Below are positions 43,107 through 52,743 of a stretch of 64,000 nt of DNA, one piece after another (position 1 is the first letter of the stretch; each line of letters opens with the position of its first letter). Source of the DNA: Rhodococcus sp. OK302 (GTDB lineage: Bacteria > Actinomycetota > Actinomycetes > Mycobacteriales > Mycobacteriaceae); the NCBI RefSeq assembly GCF_002245895.1, contig NZ_NPJZ01000001.1, positions 2,020,501-2,084,500 on the forward strand, read 5' to 3'. The position numbers and the translations under genes are program-made. The notes below the pieces were generated by a model, which saw nothing but the letters and a program-made list of their open reading frames with translations, did not search any database and had not been told where the DNA came from.

Positions 43107-43638
43107 GCTTTTCTCGTTTGGGAAACAGCGTGTAGCTCAGCGCGACGACGGCCCAGATTCCGAGAACCAGCGTCAGGTTGCTGATCCAACCTTCGAGCGC
43201 TTCGGTACGACCGGCGTCGTCGACGAGGAAGATTGCGACGGTCAGTAGGCCGCACGAGATGGCCCAGGCCAGAGCTGCTTTTCCGAATTCGCGCCACTCC
43301 CGCAGTGCCCGCGGGGTGCCGTATTTCGGCGGCGCGACGGGCCGGGGACCGCCGGCAAATCGGTAGGAGAACTGGGCGTCGGCCCAGGCGACGAGGCTGT
43401 GCCCGAACGCGACGGATACGCCGATATACGCGGCAGCGAGCCCGTGGCTGAAGTTTGCCTGGCCACCGCCGCGCAGATCGAGGGCTGTCGCGACCAGGAG
43501 TACAACATCGACCAGCGGCGCGCAGATCAACAGTGCAGCACCGAGCGTCGGCTTTCGGAGTAGATAGCGGGCGGCTAGTCCCGCAGCGATGAAGACCCAG
43601 AACATTATCTCGCAGGCAACGATCAGGTGGATGATCAT
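43090..43638 (-). CDS. Hypothetical integral membrane protein, TetR-linked
   Basis: The 182-residue protein has about five membrane helices (for example IVACEIMFWVFIAAGLAARY and LGAALLICAPLVDVVLLVA) with a central loop rich in Pro and Arg (GGPRPVAPPKYGTPRALREW). GAGG precedes the ATG. It is divergent from a TetR gene across a 46-bp operator region, the usual layout of a repressor and its target. I do not recognise a function; export or membrane adaptation is possible. Confidence 0.75.
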   Translation of the reverse strand: MIIHLIVACEIMFWVFIAAGLAARYLLRKPTLGAALLICAPLVDVVLLVATALDLRGGGQANFSHGLAAAYIGVSVAFGHSLVAWADAQFSYRFAGGPRPVAPPKYGTPRALREWREFGKAALAWAISCGLLTVAIFLVDDAGRTEALEGWISNLTLVLGIWAVVALSYTLFPKREKLTARG

Positions 43639-43650
43639 GAGACCTCATTT

Positions 43651-43696
43651 CTAGTACGACTGTGTTAGTTACGGAAAACTAGCACAGTCGTGTTAG
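43651..43696. promoter_or_regulatory. Double TetR operator between a membrane protein gene and tetR
   Basis: 19-bp arms at 43651-43669 and 43678-43696 are inverted copies with 17 of 19 matches and an 8-base centre. Each arm is itself a partial palindrome (CTAGCACAGTCGTGTTAG). The right arm overlaps the -10 TAGTTT (43694-43699) of tetR. Confidence 0.75.
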
Positions 43697-43705
43697 TTTT
43701 GTGAA

Positions 43706-44314
43706 GTGGTGAAACGAATGAGCGCTGAGATGCGGCGCGAGCAGATAGCCGAAGCCGTCTGGCGAGTAATCAGACGCGACGGGATCGCGGCCACCAGCGT
43801 TCGGACCGTCGCCGACGAGGCAGGAATGTCTACCGGTTCGCTTCGGCATTTTTTCGCGACCCAGTCCGAGCTGTTGGTTTTCGCCATGGAGCTGGTGGTC
43901 CTCCGCGTCGAAAAGCGGATCGGCGCTATCGAATTCGACCCTGATATGCGGCGCGCCATCCGTCAGTTCGCAGATCAGTTCGTTCCGCTCGACGATGATC
44001 GCCGCGAGGAAATGCAGGTGTCCATCGCCTTTGCGGCCGCAGCCCAAACCGATTCAGCGTTGACCGCAGTACGCGATCGGACCGATCAAGTCTTGTTCGA
44101 TCACTTCCGTCAGTTCGTCGCGGCACTGCAGAACGACGGCTTCCTTCGGTCGGACGCCGTTGTGGACGTCGAGGCGATGCGTTTGCACGCCGTGGTCGAC
44201 GGTCTCGCTGTGCAGGGCGTCAACGATCCGCGGAGAGTGAATCCTGCCGCCGTTGCGCAAGTTCTCGACGCCCATTTTGCTTCGATGTTCAGGGCAAACG
44301 GGAGCAGTGACTGA
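43706..44314 (+). CDS. TetR-family regulator (BetI-like C-terminus)
   Basis: The 202-residue protein has its DNA-binding domain at residues ~5-55 (IAEAVWRVIRRDGIAATSVR then EAGMSTGSLRHFFATQSEL) and a C-terminal domain like BetI/TetR_C_6. TAGTTT ends 7 nt before the GTG at 43706, indicating a leaderless start. A strong operator overlaps the promoter, so it should repress itself and the divergent membrane protein gene. Confidence 0.92.
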   Translation: MVKRMSAEMRREQIAEAVWRVIRRDGIAATSVRTVADEAGMSTGSLRHFFATQSELLVFAMELVVLRVEKRIGAIEFDPDMRRAIRQFADQFVPLDDDRREEMQVSIAFAAAAQTDSALTAVRDRTDQVLFDHFRQFVAALQNDGFLRSDAVVDVEAMRLHAVVDGLAVQGVNDPRRVNPAAVAQVLDAHFASMFRANGSSD

Positions 44315-44344
44315 CTGCCGTACGCGATACGGCACGATAGAGCA

Positions 44345-45151
44345 GTGGTTCACGTTATCGATATTTCAGATCCCGCCGATCCTCGGCTGGATGACTTTCG
44401 CGATCTCAACTCTTCCGATCGCCGCCCGGACCTGCCGGAAGGCAAGGGTCTGGTCATCGCCGAAGGAGTTTTTGTCACGCAGAGACTCCTCACATCCCGC
44501 TTCCCGACCCTCAGCCTGCTCGGTGTCGAGCGGCGACTCCTCGAGTTGGCCGACGATCTCGACGGCGTCGACGTTCCCTTCTACCGGACAACCGCTGACG
44601 TCATGGCCGAAGTGGTGGGCTTCCATCTCAATCGTGGGGTGCTTGCCGCAGCCGGTCGGCCTTCGCCGTTGGCCGTCTCGGATGTTTTGCGAGACGCAAA
44701 AACGGTAGCCGTCCTCGAGGGCGTCAACGACCACGAAAACCTCGGCTCGATGTTCCGCAACGCCGCCGGTCTCGGTGTCGATGCGATCCTGTTCGGCAAA
44801 GGATGTGCAGATCCGCTGTACCGCCGTTCGGTTCGCGTCTCCATGGGCCATGTTCTGCGAGTGCCGTTCGCACACGTCGAAAAGTGGCCCTACGATCTGG
44901 AAGAACTGCGCAGCAACGATTTTCAGCTCATCTCTCTGACGCCCAATCCTGAGGCCGTGACCCTGGCTCAGGCTATGACCGGCGACAAAGTTGCATTGCT
45001 GCTTGGAGCTGAAGGTCCGGGATTGACCGAACATGCCATGCGCGCCACAGACATTCGCGCCAAGATTCCCATGGCGCCGGGAACCGACTCGCTCAACGTC
45101 GCCACTGCCGCCGCGATGGCCTTCTATGAACGCGTCAGGACAATGCAGTAA
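44345..45151 (+). CDS. TrmH/SpoU-family RNA methyltransferase (Rv0881-like)
   Basis: The 268-residue protein has an N-terminal substrate-binding domain and a SPOUT knot domain with the three SpoU motifs: NLGSMFRNAAGLGVDAILF, ALLLGAEGPGLTEHAMR, and IPMAPGTDSLNVATAAAMAFYE. It should methylate ribose 2'-OH groups in rRNA or tRNA using SAM. CACGAT ends 7 nt before the GTG at 44345. It overlaps the next gene by one base. Confidence 0.93.
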   Translation: MVHVIDISDPADPRLDDFRDLNSSDRRPDLPEGKGLVIAEGVFVTQRLLTSRFPTLSLLGVERRLLELADDLDGVDVPFYRTTADVMAEVVGFHLNRGVLAAAGRPSPLAVSDVLRDAKTVAVLEGVNDHENLGSMFRNAAGLGVDAILFGKGCADPLYRRSVRVSMGHVLRVPFAHVEKWPYDLEELRSNDFQLISLTPNPEAVTLAQAMTGDKVALLLGAEGPGLTEHAMRATDIRAKIPMAPGTDSLNVATAAAMAFYERVRTMQ

Positions 45152-45408
45152 TGCCGAGCCGAACTCCCTGGGCTACCGGAGTCGCGGTTTCGATTTTCGC
45201 CGCGATGCTGTCTACGGTTGCCGTGGCCGCATTCAGTGAGGGGCTCGCAAACGTCAACGTGGTACTGGCGATCCTAGTCAACATCGTTGCCGTCGGAGGA
45301 TTGGCGCCGACGGTCTGGCGGTGGAGAGCGGTTCCCGTATGGCGGTGGGTGGTTTACGGTGCGGTAGTGGGTATTCCGTTGGGCTGGATCGCTGCGATAG
45401 CGGCCTGA
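45151..45408 (+). CDS. DUF2537 small membrane protein
   Basis: The 85-residue protein has three hydrophobic helices (VAVSIFAAMLSTVAVAAFS, VVLAILVNIVAVGGLAPTVW and WVVYGAVVGIPLGWIAAIAA). It matches DUF2537 (Rv0882 type), unknown function. It starts in TAATG with the methyltransferase stop, so it is translationally coupled to that gene. Confidence 0.85.
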   Translation: MPSRTPWATGVAVSIFAAMLSTVAVAAFSEGLANVNVVLAILVNIVAVGGLAPTVWRWRAVPVWRWVVYGAVVGIPLGWIAAIAA

Positions 45409-45433
45409 TCGGATCCGGTTCTGCCCGATCGTG

Positions 45434-46417
45434 TCAGTGGAAACCGAAGTACCGGGCCAGGCGGCCACGCTTCTTCGGTTGCGGCGCCGAAGGTTCCGGT
45501 GCTGCCGGTTCTGGGGCTGAAGGTTCCGGTGCTGCCGCGTCGACAATCGGCTCCGCAGCTTCGGCAATCGGTTCCACAGTCTCGGTCTCGAGTTCTTCGA
45601 TCGGGGGATGAAGTTCCTCGATCGCTTCTGGCTCTGGCGTCGGCTCTGGTGTCGGCTCTGGCTCCGGTGCGGGTGCCGGTTCCGGAATGGAAACCGTCTT
45701 GGGTTCCGGCTCCACCTTCGGGGCGGCAAGTTCCAACTTCGCCTTCGGTGCCACAAGCTCCAACGTGATCTTCGGTGCTTCGACCTTCTGGTGAATCTTG
45801 AAGCCCCACAACAAGATTTGTGTCTTGTCGAGGTCGTCGTCATGAGGGGTGCCCGTGTACCGGAAGCCGAGCCACTCTGCATTGGCGGCTTCAGCGAACT
45901 GCTGGGGATGGAACGGCAAAGACTGCGGGTCGGGCAATACGCCCGGGGGATAGCGCAACGGGTGCTCGCCGGCCCAGTACGGCAATTCCCAGGTTTCCGG
46001 GATACCGATGTTCTCGACGATGTCGATCGGCAGTGCGCTGAACGAACGCCGCAACTGGCCGTCTTCCCACAGTGCGAAGGAACCCTGAGCGCGGCCGGGG
46101 ACGGAACTGACCAGCAATGTTCGCGGTGCGTGGGGTGAAAGTAACCACGTTGCAGGCAGTTCCGAAGGAAGGACGGAACTCAGTTCGGTGCTACAGACGA
46201 CGCTGATGTTCTGGTACACCCCGACGAAGACGTAGCCGGGTTGTACGGTGGCGGCCGTCGAGAGTGGATGTGGCCCGAGGGATTCGAAGTCCTTGCCGGG
46301 GTACAACCGCTTTGCCGTCGCAAGCGCCGCGCTCTGATCGGGCTGGGGGTACGTGCTCAGTTCGGCGCGCGCGTCACTGCTGTCGATAAACCAGATTGTT
46401 GATACCCGTGCGGCCAC
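45434..46417 (-). CDS. DUF6928-like protein with Pro/Glu/Ala-rich tail
   Basis: The 327-residue protein has an N-terminal domain of ~205 residues. It begins STIWFIDSSDARAELSTYP, continues with LYPGKDFESLGPHPL and VQPGYVFVGVYQNISVVCS, and seems to match the actinobacterial DUF6928 family. The last ~115 residues are low complexity, rich in Pro, Glu and Ala with EPAPAPEPEPTPEP-type repeats, and end in basic KKRGRLARYFGFH. The tail may be a flexible spacer ending in a membrane- or nucleic-acid-contacting tip (inference). AGGAG precedes the GTG. Next to sepH, same strand. Confidence 0.7.
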   Translation of the reverse strand: MAARVSTIWFIDSSDARAELSTYPQPDQSAALATAKRLYPGKDFESLGPHPLSTAATVQPGYVFVGVYQNISVVCSTELSSVLPSELPATWLLSPHAPRTLLVSSVPGRAQGSFALWEDGQLRRSFSALPIDIVENIGIPETWELPYWAGEHPLRYPPGVLPDPQSLPFHPQQFAEAANAEWLGFRYTGTPHDDDLDKTQILLWGFKIHQKVEAPKITLELVAPKAKLELAAPKVEPEPKTVSIPEPAPAPEPEPTPEPTPEPEAIEELHPPIEELETETVEPIAEAAEPIVDAAAPEPSAPEPAAPEPSAPQPKKRGRLARYFGFH

Positions 46418-46504
46418 CGATCGCCCTTTCTCCTGTACTTAGCTGTTAAGAAGAATACGACGAATCGGCTGACGGCTTGCCCGTCGGGGCGCAGGGTTGC
46501 AGTG

Positions 46505-47434
46505 TCAGCGTCCGCTGCTACGTACGCCGAGGAGAACGTCGTCCCACGACGGGAGCGCAGGCTTTCCGCGCTTGTCCTTGGTGGATGGTTGCTGCGGTGC
46601 TGTCTTGGGTGTGGTCTCTGCCACCGGTTCCGGAATTTCTTCGGAAACTACGGGTTCGGGCTCGATTTCGACTGGTGCTGAAATTTCTGCCGGAGCCGCG
46701 ATTTCTGTGACCGTCGGGATTTCGGTGACAACCGCCACCTCGGTCTGGATATCGATTTCGGTCTTGACTTCTTCGACCGGAACGAATTCGTTATCGACCC
46801 GTGACAATTCAGGCTTCTCGTCCACGACGGGTGCCAGACCACGTAGCGGACGGCCGAAATCCGGATCGATCAGATCGAATGCGGTGTCGTCGAGTGCAAC
46901 GATCGTCCCGCCGTGTGCGTCCGGCTGGTAACGCCAATGCGCGGCATTGGTGCTGCGTCCGGCCTGCCACTGCAACTGGGCAACCCAGTGATTGTCTTCG
47001 TCGCGCCAGGCGTCCCACGTGGCGTCGTCGATGGTGTGCCCGCGGGCACGAAATGCGTGAGTCACGATTTCTGCGAGGGTCGGCACAGTTGGGCCGTTAT
47101 CGCGGATCGGGTGGCCGCCTTGCGCCATTTCCGCTGCACGGGAGCGTTCCAGGAGGACAGGGTAGGCGTATCGCTCGACCTTGCTGACGGGAATCCCGGC
47201 TTCTCTCGATACCTGCTCGACGGAAGCGCCGGAGCGGATGCGGGCCTGGATTTCCCGGGGGCGGAGCTGGCTGTCGGTCTCGATCTCGATCTGGCCCAGT
47301 CGAGCCATATCGCCCCGAGATGCTGCACGCAGTTTGTCATCGGCGGGGATACGAAATTTCTCGCCGGTTTGGGCGTCCGCGCACACCACATGCGATCCAT
47401 CGGGTTCAAGTCCGATCACTCGAAGCTCTCGCAC
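46505..47434 (-). CDS. sepH: Septation protein SepH
   Basis: The 309-residue protein begins MRELRVIGLEPDGSHVV and has a helix-turn-helix at about residues 70-95 (SVEQVSREAGIPVSKVERYA) within the DUF3071 domain. A long acidic Val/Glu/Pro-rich linker follows, then the conserved C-terminal tip PSWDDVLLGVRSSG. In Streptomyces and mycobacteria SepH binds FtsZ and promotes its assembly. GGGAGG lies 5 nt before the GTG start. The equivalent M. tuberculosis gene is Rv0883c. Confidence 0.93.
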   Translation of the reverse strand: MRELRVIGLEPDGSHVVCADAQTGEKFRIPADDKLRAASRGDMARLGQIEIETDSQLRPREIQARIRSGASVEQVSREAGIPVSKVERYAYPVLLERSRAAEMAQGGHPIRDNGPTVPTLAEIVTHAFRARGHTIDDATWDAWRDEDNHWVAQLQWQAGRSTNAAHWRYQPDAHGGTIVALDDTAFDLIDPDFGRPLRGLAPVVDEKPELSRVDNEFVPVEEVKTEIDIQTEVAVVTEIPTVTEIAAPAEISAPVEIEPEPVVSEEIPEPVAETTPKTAPQQPSTKDKRGKPALPSWDDVLLGVRSSGR

Positions 47435-47547
47435 ATTGACCTCCCTTATCGCGTCGGCTCGCGACTTTGCGCCGCAATTTACTGTAATTCATTTGTGATC
47501 AGCGGTCCGGCAGGACACTCCCGAAGGGTGTGCCGCTCGGACCTACG

Positions 47548-48000
47548 TCACACGTACAGCGGAACCGGCGTCTCCGGCAGGGCGCCGGGATAGCGATCGA
47601 CGATCTTGTTCAGTTCGATCTGCAAATACAGCGTGTTCAGTCCGAAGGCAAACGCCAGAATCCACGACAGTGTCGGCGAGCACGTCGGTGGCAGTCCCGC
47701 CGCGATCTGTGCGTCGCGGACACGTGCGCCGGCGTTGTGGAAACTGATGAGCGGTCCGATCACCGTCCAGCTGAGCAGAAGGAGGACAAGCATCGGGCCG
47801 GCGACGGGGATGTTGCGGCGACGATCGAATTCGGACATCTCGTTGTGAATTTTGTAGTACCAGACGAATACGTAGATCCCGAGCGTGATGAGGGGCAGAC
47901 CGATCCACACTGCAAACGGGTTTCGGCGTTTCATTGCCAGTCCGCTCGAGGCAGGTTGTCCGTATGAGGCGGATGAATCGACGAATTCTGATTCGGACAT
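47548..48000 (-). CDS. DUF4234 membrane protein
   Basis: From ATG 48000 the 150-residue protein begins MSESEFVDSSASYGQPA. It has the DUF4234 core: NPFAVWIGLPLITLGIYVFVWYYKIHNEMSEF, then a helix around residues 66-88 and a last one at ~112-130 (SPTLSWILAFAFGLNTLYLQ). The function is unknown. GGGGGA precedes the ATG, so the longer frame is not used. Confidence 0.82.
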   Translation of the reverse strand: MSESEFVDSSASYGQPASSGLAMKRRNPFAVWIGLPLITLGIYVFVWYYKIHNEMSEFDRRRNIPVAGPMLVLLLLSWTVIGPLISFHNAGARVRDAQIAAGLPPTCSPTLSWILAFAFGLNTLYLQIELNKIVDRYPGALPETPVPLYV

Positions 48001-48110
48001 AAGGTCCCCCGGTCTGATTGATGGCAATAATCCCAGTTCAGTTCAGAATTGGGATGTTAGTGCGCGTGGCAGCTGTTCAGGTCGGAATCCGTCGGATTGG
48101 TCTGAATACA

Positions 48111-48148
48111 CTGCTGGCCCCGATTCGAAAGGAATCGGGGGCCAGCAG
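48111..48148 (-). terminator. Hairpin terminator downstream of serC
   Basis: A 16-bp stem (48111-48126 with 48132-48148, one bulged G) and a 5-base loop begin 22 bp past the serC stop on the minus strand. Confidence 0.75.
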
Positions 48149-48170
48149 ATGGAACGAGTCGAGAAATGGC

Positions 48171-49325
<1,155 letters not shown>

Positions 49326-49353
49326 CTACCGTGATTGGTGATTAGAGCAGGTG

Positions 49354-50481
49354 TTACGCGTGGCTGATCTGATCCCAGCCCTCGACGGACTCGGGGGAGC
49401 GGGGTGCCGGGCCGGTGTAGATGGCGGCCGGACGAACCAGTTTACCGAGACGCTTCTGTTCGAGGATGTGTGCACACCAGCCGGCGGTGCGGCCACACGT
49501 GAACATGGCGGGCATCATGTGCGCGGGAACCTCGGCGAAGTCCAGGATGACAGCAGCCCAGAACTCGACGTTGGTCTCGATCGCGCGGTCCGGACGACGC
49601 TCACGCAGTTCGGTGAGAGCGGCCTGCTCGAGAGCTGCAGCGGCTTCGTAGCGGGTGGCGTTGAGACGCTTCGCCGTGGCGCGGAGCACGCGTGCACGGG
49701 GATCTTCGGCGCGGTAAACGCGGTGCCCGAAGCCCATGAGCTTTTCCTTGCGGTCCAGGATTCCCTTGACCAGGGCGCGGGCGTCGCCGGTGCGCTCGGT
49801 CTCTTCGATCATCGGGAGAACGCGTGCCGGTGCGCCGCCGTGCAGCGGGCCGGACATAGCGCCGATGGCACCGGAGAGGGAAGCCGCGACGTCAGCGCCG
49901 GTGGAGGCGATGACGCGGGCGGTGAAGGTGGAGGCGTTCATGCCGTGCTCGGCAGCGGAGACCCAGTACGCGTCGATTGCCTCGACATGGGCCGGGTTGG
50001 GCTCACCCTGCCAGCGGACCATGAAGCGTTCGGTGACGGTCTTGGCTTCGTCGATGCGCTTCTGCGGAACTGCGGGCTGGTAGATGCCGCGCGCCGACTG
50101 TGCGACGTAGGACAGTGCCATGACGGATGCGCGTGCGAGCTGGTCGCGGGCGGTCTCGTCGTCGATGTCGAGTAGCGGTTCGTAGCCCCAGATGGGAGCC
50201 AGCATCGCGAGTCCGGCCTGGACGTCGACACGGACGTCACCGGTGTGGATGGGCAGGGGGAACGGCTCGGCGGGCGGCAAGCCTGCGCCGAAGCGTCCGT
50301 CGACGAGCAGGGCCCATACATTACCGAAGGTAACCTTCTGGCCGACCAGATCTTCGATGTCGACGCCGCGGTAGCGCAGTGCGCCGCCGTCTTTGTCGGG
50401 CTCGGCGATGTCACTGGTGAAGGCGACTACGCCTTCGAGTCCGCTGACGAAATCGTCGGGTATTCCTGCGCTCACTGCCAT
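49354..50481 (-). CDS. citA: Citrate synthase 2 (CitA/PrpC-like)
   Basis: The 375-residue protein has the citrate synthase fold. Active-site His residues appear in EHGMNASTFTAR and in LMGFGHRVYRAEDPRA, and the catalytic Asp is in the PDRAIETNVEFWAA segment after the C-terminal helix. It is shorter than GltA and corresponds to Rv0889c. Such second citrate synthases may have methylcitrate synthase activity in propionate metabolism, which sequence alone cannot decide. GAGGAG lies upstream of the ATG. The 245 bp to pdxH contain the divergent promoters and a TTGCGCAA palindrome, otherwise nothing I can identify. Confidence 0.93.
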   Translation of the reverse strand: MAVSAGIPDDFVSGLEGVVAFTSDIAEPDKDGGALRYRGVDIEDLVGQKVTFGNVWALLVDGRFGAGLPPAEPFPLPIHTGDVRVDVQAGLAMLAPIWGYEPLLDIDDETARDQLARASVMALSYVAQSARGIYQPAVPQKRIDEAKTVTERFMVRWQGEPNPAHVEAIDAYWVSAAEHGMNASTFTARVIASTGADVAASLSGAIGAMSGPLHGGAPARVLPMIEETERTGDARALVKGILDRKEKLMGFGHRVYRAEDPRARVLRATAKRLNATRYEAAAALEQAALTELRERRPDRAIETNVEFWAAVILDFAEVPAHMMPAMFTCGRTAGWCAHILEQKRLGKLVRPAAIYTGPAPRSPESVEGWDQISHA

Positions 50482-50726
50482 TCTCGTGGACTCTCCTCGT
50501 TCGAGTGCGCCCGGTCAGAGTCGCACTGCCTCAGCCTTCAGCGATTGCGCGTCAAGTGCTCGCGGGATGAGCACGCACTTCGCGTTGTCTTGCGCAATCT
50601 TCTCGTCCCGATTCAGCTGCGGTCGCTGATGCGGCCTGCGATTCGAATCGGGTCTAGCCACGGCAAACTTTAGCGGGTGCCGCACGGCCGGTGACCGGTG
50701 AGTACCCGGGAGTAGCGTTCTGGGCT

Positions 50727-51440
50727 GTGTCGAAGGAACGTCAGGACCCGGTGGTAGTGAACAACGAACTGGCTGCGATGCGGGTGGGGTATCCGCAACC
50801 TGGCAGTGAATCAGAGGCTGTGCACGATCGGATGAGCGTCGAATTGGATGTGAGTCAGGTCGAGGACGGCTGGCTTCCGCTCATGCGTCAGTGGCTGCAG
50901 GACGCCGTCGAGGCCGAGGCGCCAGAACCGAACGCGATGACACTGTCCACTCTCGACGAGCACGGGCACCCGACGTCCCGGACGGTTCTCTGTAAGGGCT
51001 TGTCCGAAGCCGGGGTTCTGTTCTTCACGAACTATCGCTCCGACAAAGCGCGTCAGATCGACGCCCACCCCTTTGCGTCGGTGAATTTCACCTGGCTGAC
51101 GCTCGCCCGGCAGGTCATCGTGCGAGGCGCGGCCGAGCATGTGAGTGAGCAAGTGACACAAGAGTATTGGCGCACCCGGCCGCGGGGGTCTCAGCTCGGG
51201 GCCTGGGCGTCGTCGCAATCACAACCCGTCGAATCGCGGGCCGCGTTGGACGAACAACTCCGTGAAGTCGCTGCGCGCTTCGGCGTCGACGGTGAGATTC
51301 CGGTGCCACCGCATTGGGGCGGGATCCTGATTCGCCCCGAGATCGTCGAATTTTGGCAGGGCCGCGCCAACCGCATGCACAATCGGGTCCGAACTGCCGT
51401 CGTCGACGGTCGGTGGTCCGCAGTTCGACTCCAGCCGTGA
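50727..51440 (+). CDS. pdxH: Pyridoxine/pyridoxamine 5'-phosphate oxidase PdxH
   Basis: From GTG 50727 the 237-residue protein has the PdxH signature segments. These are PNAMTLSTLDEHGHPTSRTVL, GVLFFTNYRSDKARQID with FMN contacts, RTRPRGSQLGAWASSQSQPV, and the C-terminal IEFW-like IVEFWQGRANRMHNRV region with the substrate-binding Arg/His. It makes pyridoxal phosphate from PNP or PMP using O2. TAGCGT at 50713-50718 is a likely -10 element. Its stop overlaps the MFS start. Confidence 0.95.
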   Translation: MSKERQDPVVVNNELAAMRVGYPQPGSESEAVHDRMSVELDVSQVEDGWLPLMRQWLQDAVEAEAPEPNAMTLSTLDEHGHPTSRTVLCKGLSEAGVLFFTNYRSDKARQIDAHPFASVNFTWLTLARQVIVRGAAEHVSEQVTQEYWRTRPRGSQLGAWASSQSQPVESRAALDEQLREVAARFGVDGEIPVPPHWGGILIRPEIVEFWQGRANRMHNRVRTAVVDGRWSAVRLQP

Positions 51441-52702
51441 AGAGTGTTCTCGCGGACACGACTCCGCTCGAGAATCCTGATTATCGACGGTTGTGGACCG
51501 CCGGAATCGTCACGGTTATCGGCGCCCAACTCAGTGTGGTCGCAGTCCCGCAGCAGGTGTACGTCATCACCGGCAGTTCCGGCTATGTGGGTTTGACGGG
51601 AATCTTCGGTCTTGTTCCCCTGATCATTTTCGGGTTGTGGGGTGGCGCCCTCGCCGACGTGATGGATCGTCGACGGCTGTTGATGATCAGTTCGATCGGC
51701 CTTGGTGTCACGTCGGTGCTGTTCTGGATTCAAGCTGCTCTGAACGTGAACAACGTCTGGCTGGTTCTCACACTGTTCGCGGTGCAACAGGCGTTTTTCG
51801 CGGTCAACCAGCCGACTCGGGCCGCGATCATTCCGCGATTGATTCCGGGAGCGCAGTTGCCGGCTGCGAACTCACTGAACATGACTGTGGTGCAGTTCGG
51901 TGCGATCGCCGGGCCGCTGTTGGCGGGTGTGCTCATTCCGACGGCCGGTCTGGCTCTGCTGTACCTGCTGGACTCGATCTTTCTGCTGGCCACGTTGTGG
52001 GCCGTGTGGAAGCTCCCGTCGATACCGCCGACCGGAACGTCGAAGCGCGCAGGTTTCCGAGAAGTCCTGAGTGGGTTTTCCTATCTCGCGACACAGAAGG
52101 TGCTGCTCGCGTCCTTTGTCGTCGACATCATCGCCATGGTGTTCGGCATGTCCCGGGCGTTGTTCCCGGAGATTGCGGAAGAAACCTTCGGCGGCCCACC
52201 CGAGGGCGGTTTTGCTCTGGGACTGCTGTTCGCGGCGATGTCGGCGGGTGCCGTACTCGGCGGCGTCTTCTCCGGGTGGTTGCCACGAGTTCAATACCAG
52301 GGCAAGGCAATTCTGGTCTGCATCGTCTTGTGGGGATTGTCGATGATCGGATTCGGTGTGGCCGTGTACTTCGCGAGTCCGAGCTCCAGCGCGATTTATC
52401 TGTGGGCAGCGGTGGCATTCCTGGCATTCGGCGGTGCCGTCGACATGGTGTCTGCAGCCTTCCGCAGCACGATGCTCCAGCAAGTTGCGACGGACGACAT
52501 GCGGGGTCGGCTTCAGGGCGTCTTCATCGTCGTTGTGGCGGGTGGCCCGCGTATCGGTGACGTCCTGCACGGCGGTGCGGCTTTCCTGTTCGGAACGGGG
52601 GTGGCGGCGGCCGGCGGTGGCGTTCTGGTGGTTGTCGGGGTCGTTGTGGCGGCAATCGCCTTCCCGACGTTCGTTCGGTACAAGGTGGGACGCGCCGCCT
52701 GA
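51437..52702 (+). CDS. MFS transporter (DHA3/EntS-like)
   Basis: The 421-residue protein has about 12 membrane helices, with GGALADVMDRRRLLMIS as the MFS loop motif and NPDYRRLWTAGIVTVIGAQ at the N-terminus. The GTG at 51437 overlaps the pdxH stop (GTGA), so the two are co-translated even though the frame is open upstream. The linkage to PdxH may be only positional. The substrate is unknown. Confidence 0.88.
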   Translation: MKSVLADTTPLENPDYRRLWTAGIVTVIGAQLSVVAVPQQVYVITGSSGYVGLTGIFGLVPLIIFGLWGGALADVMDRRRLLMISSIGLGVTSVLFWIQAALNVNNVWLVLTLFAVQQAFFAVNQPTRAAIIPRLIPGAQLPAANSLNMTVVQFGAIAGPLLAGVLIPTAGLALLYLLDSIFLLATLWAVWKLPSIPPTGTSKRAGFREVLSGFSYLATQKVLLASFVVDIIAMVFGMSRALFPEIAEETFGGPPEGGFALGLLFAAMSAGAVLGGVFSGWLPRVQYQGKAILVCIVLWGLSMIGFGVAVYFASPSSSAIYLWAAVAFLAFGGAVDMVSAAFRSTMLQQVATDDMRGRLQGVFIVVVAGGPRIGDVLHGGAAFLFGTGVAAAGGGVLVVVGVVVAAIAFPTFVRYKVGRAA

Positions 52703-52743
52703 CGTCCTGGTTTGCGGACGGTTCGTGGTGGAAACTTAAGTCC

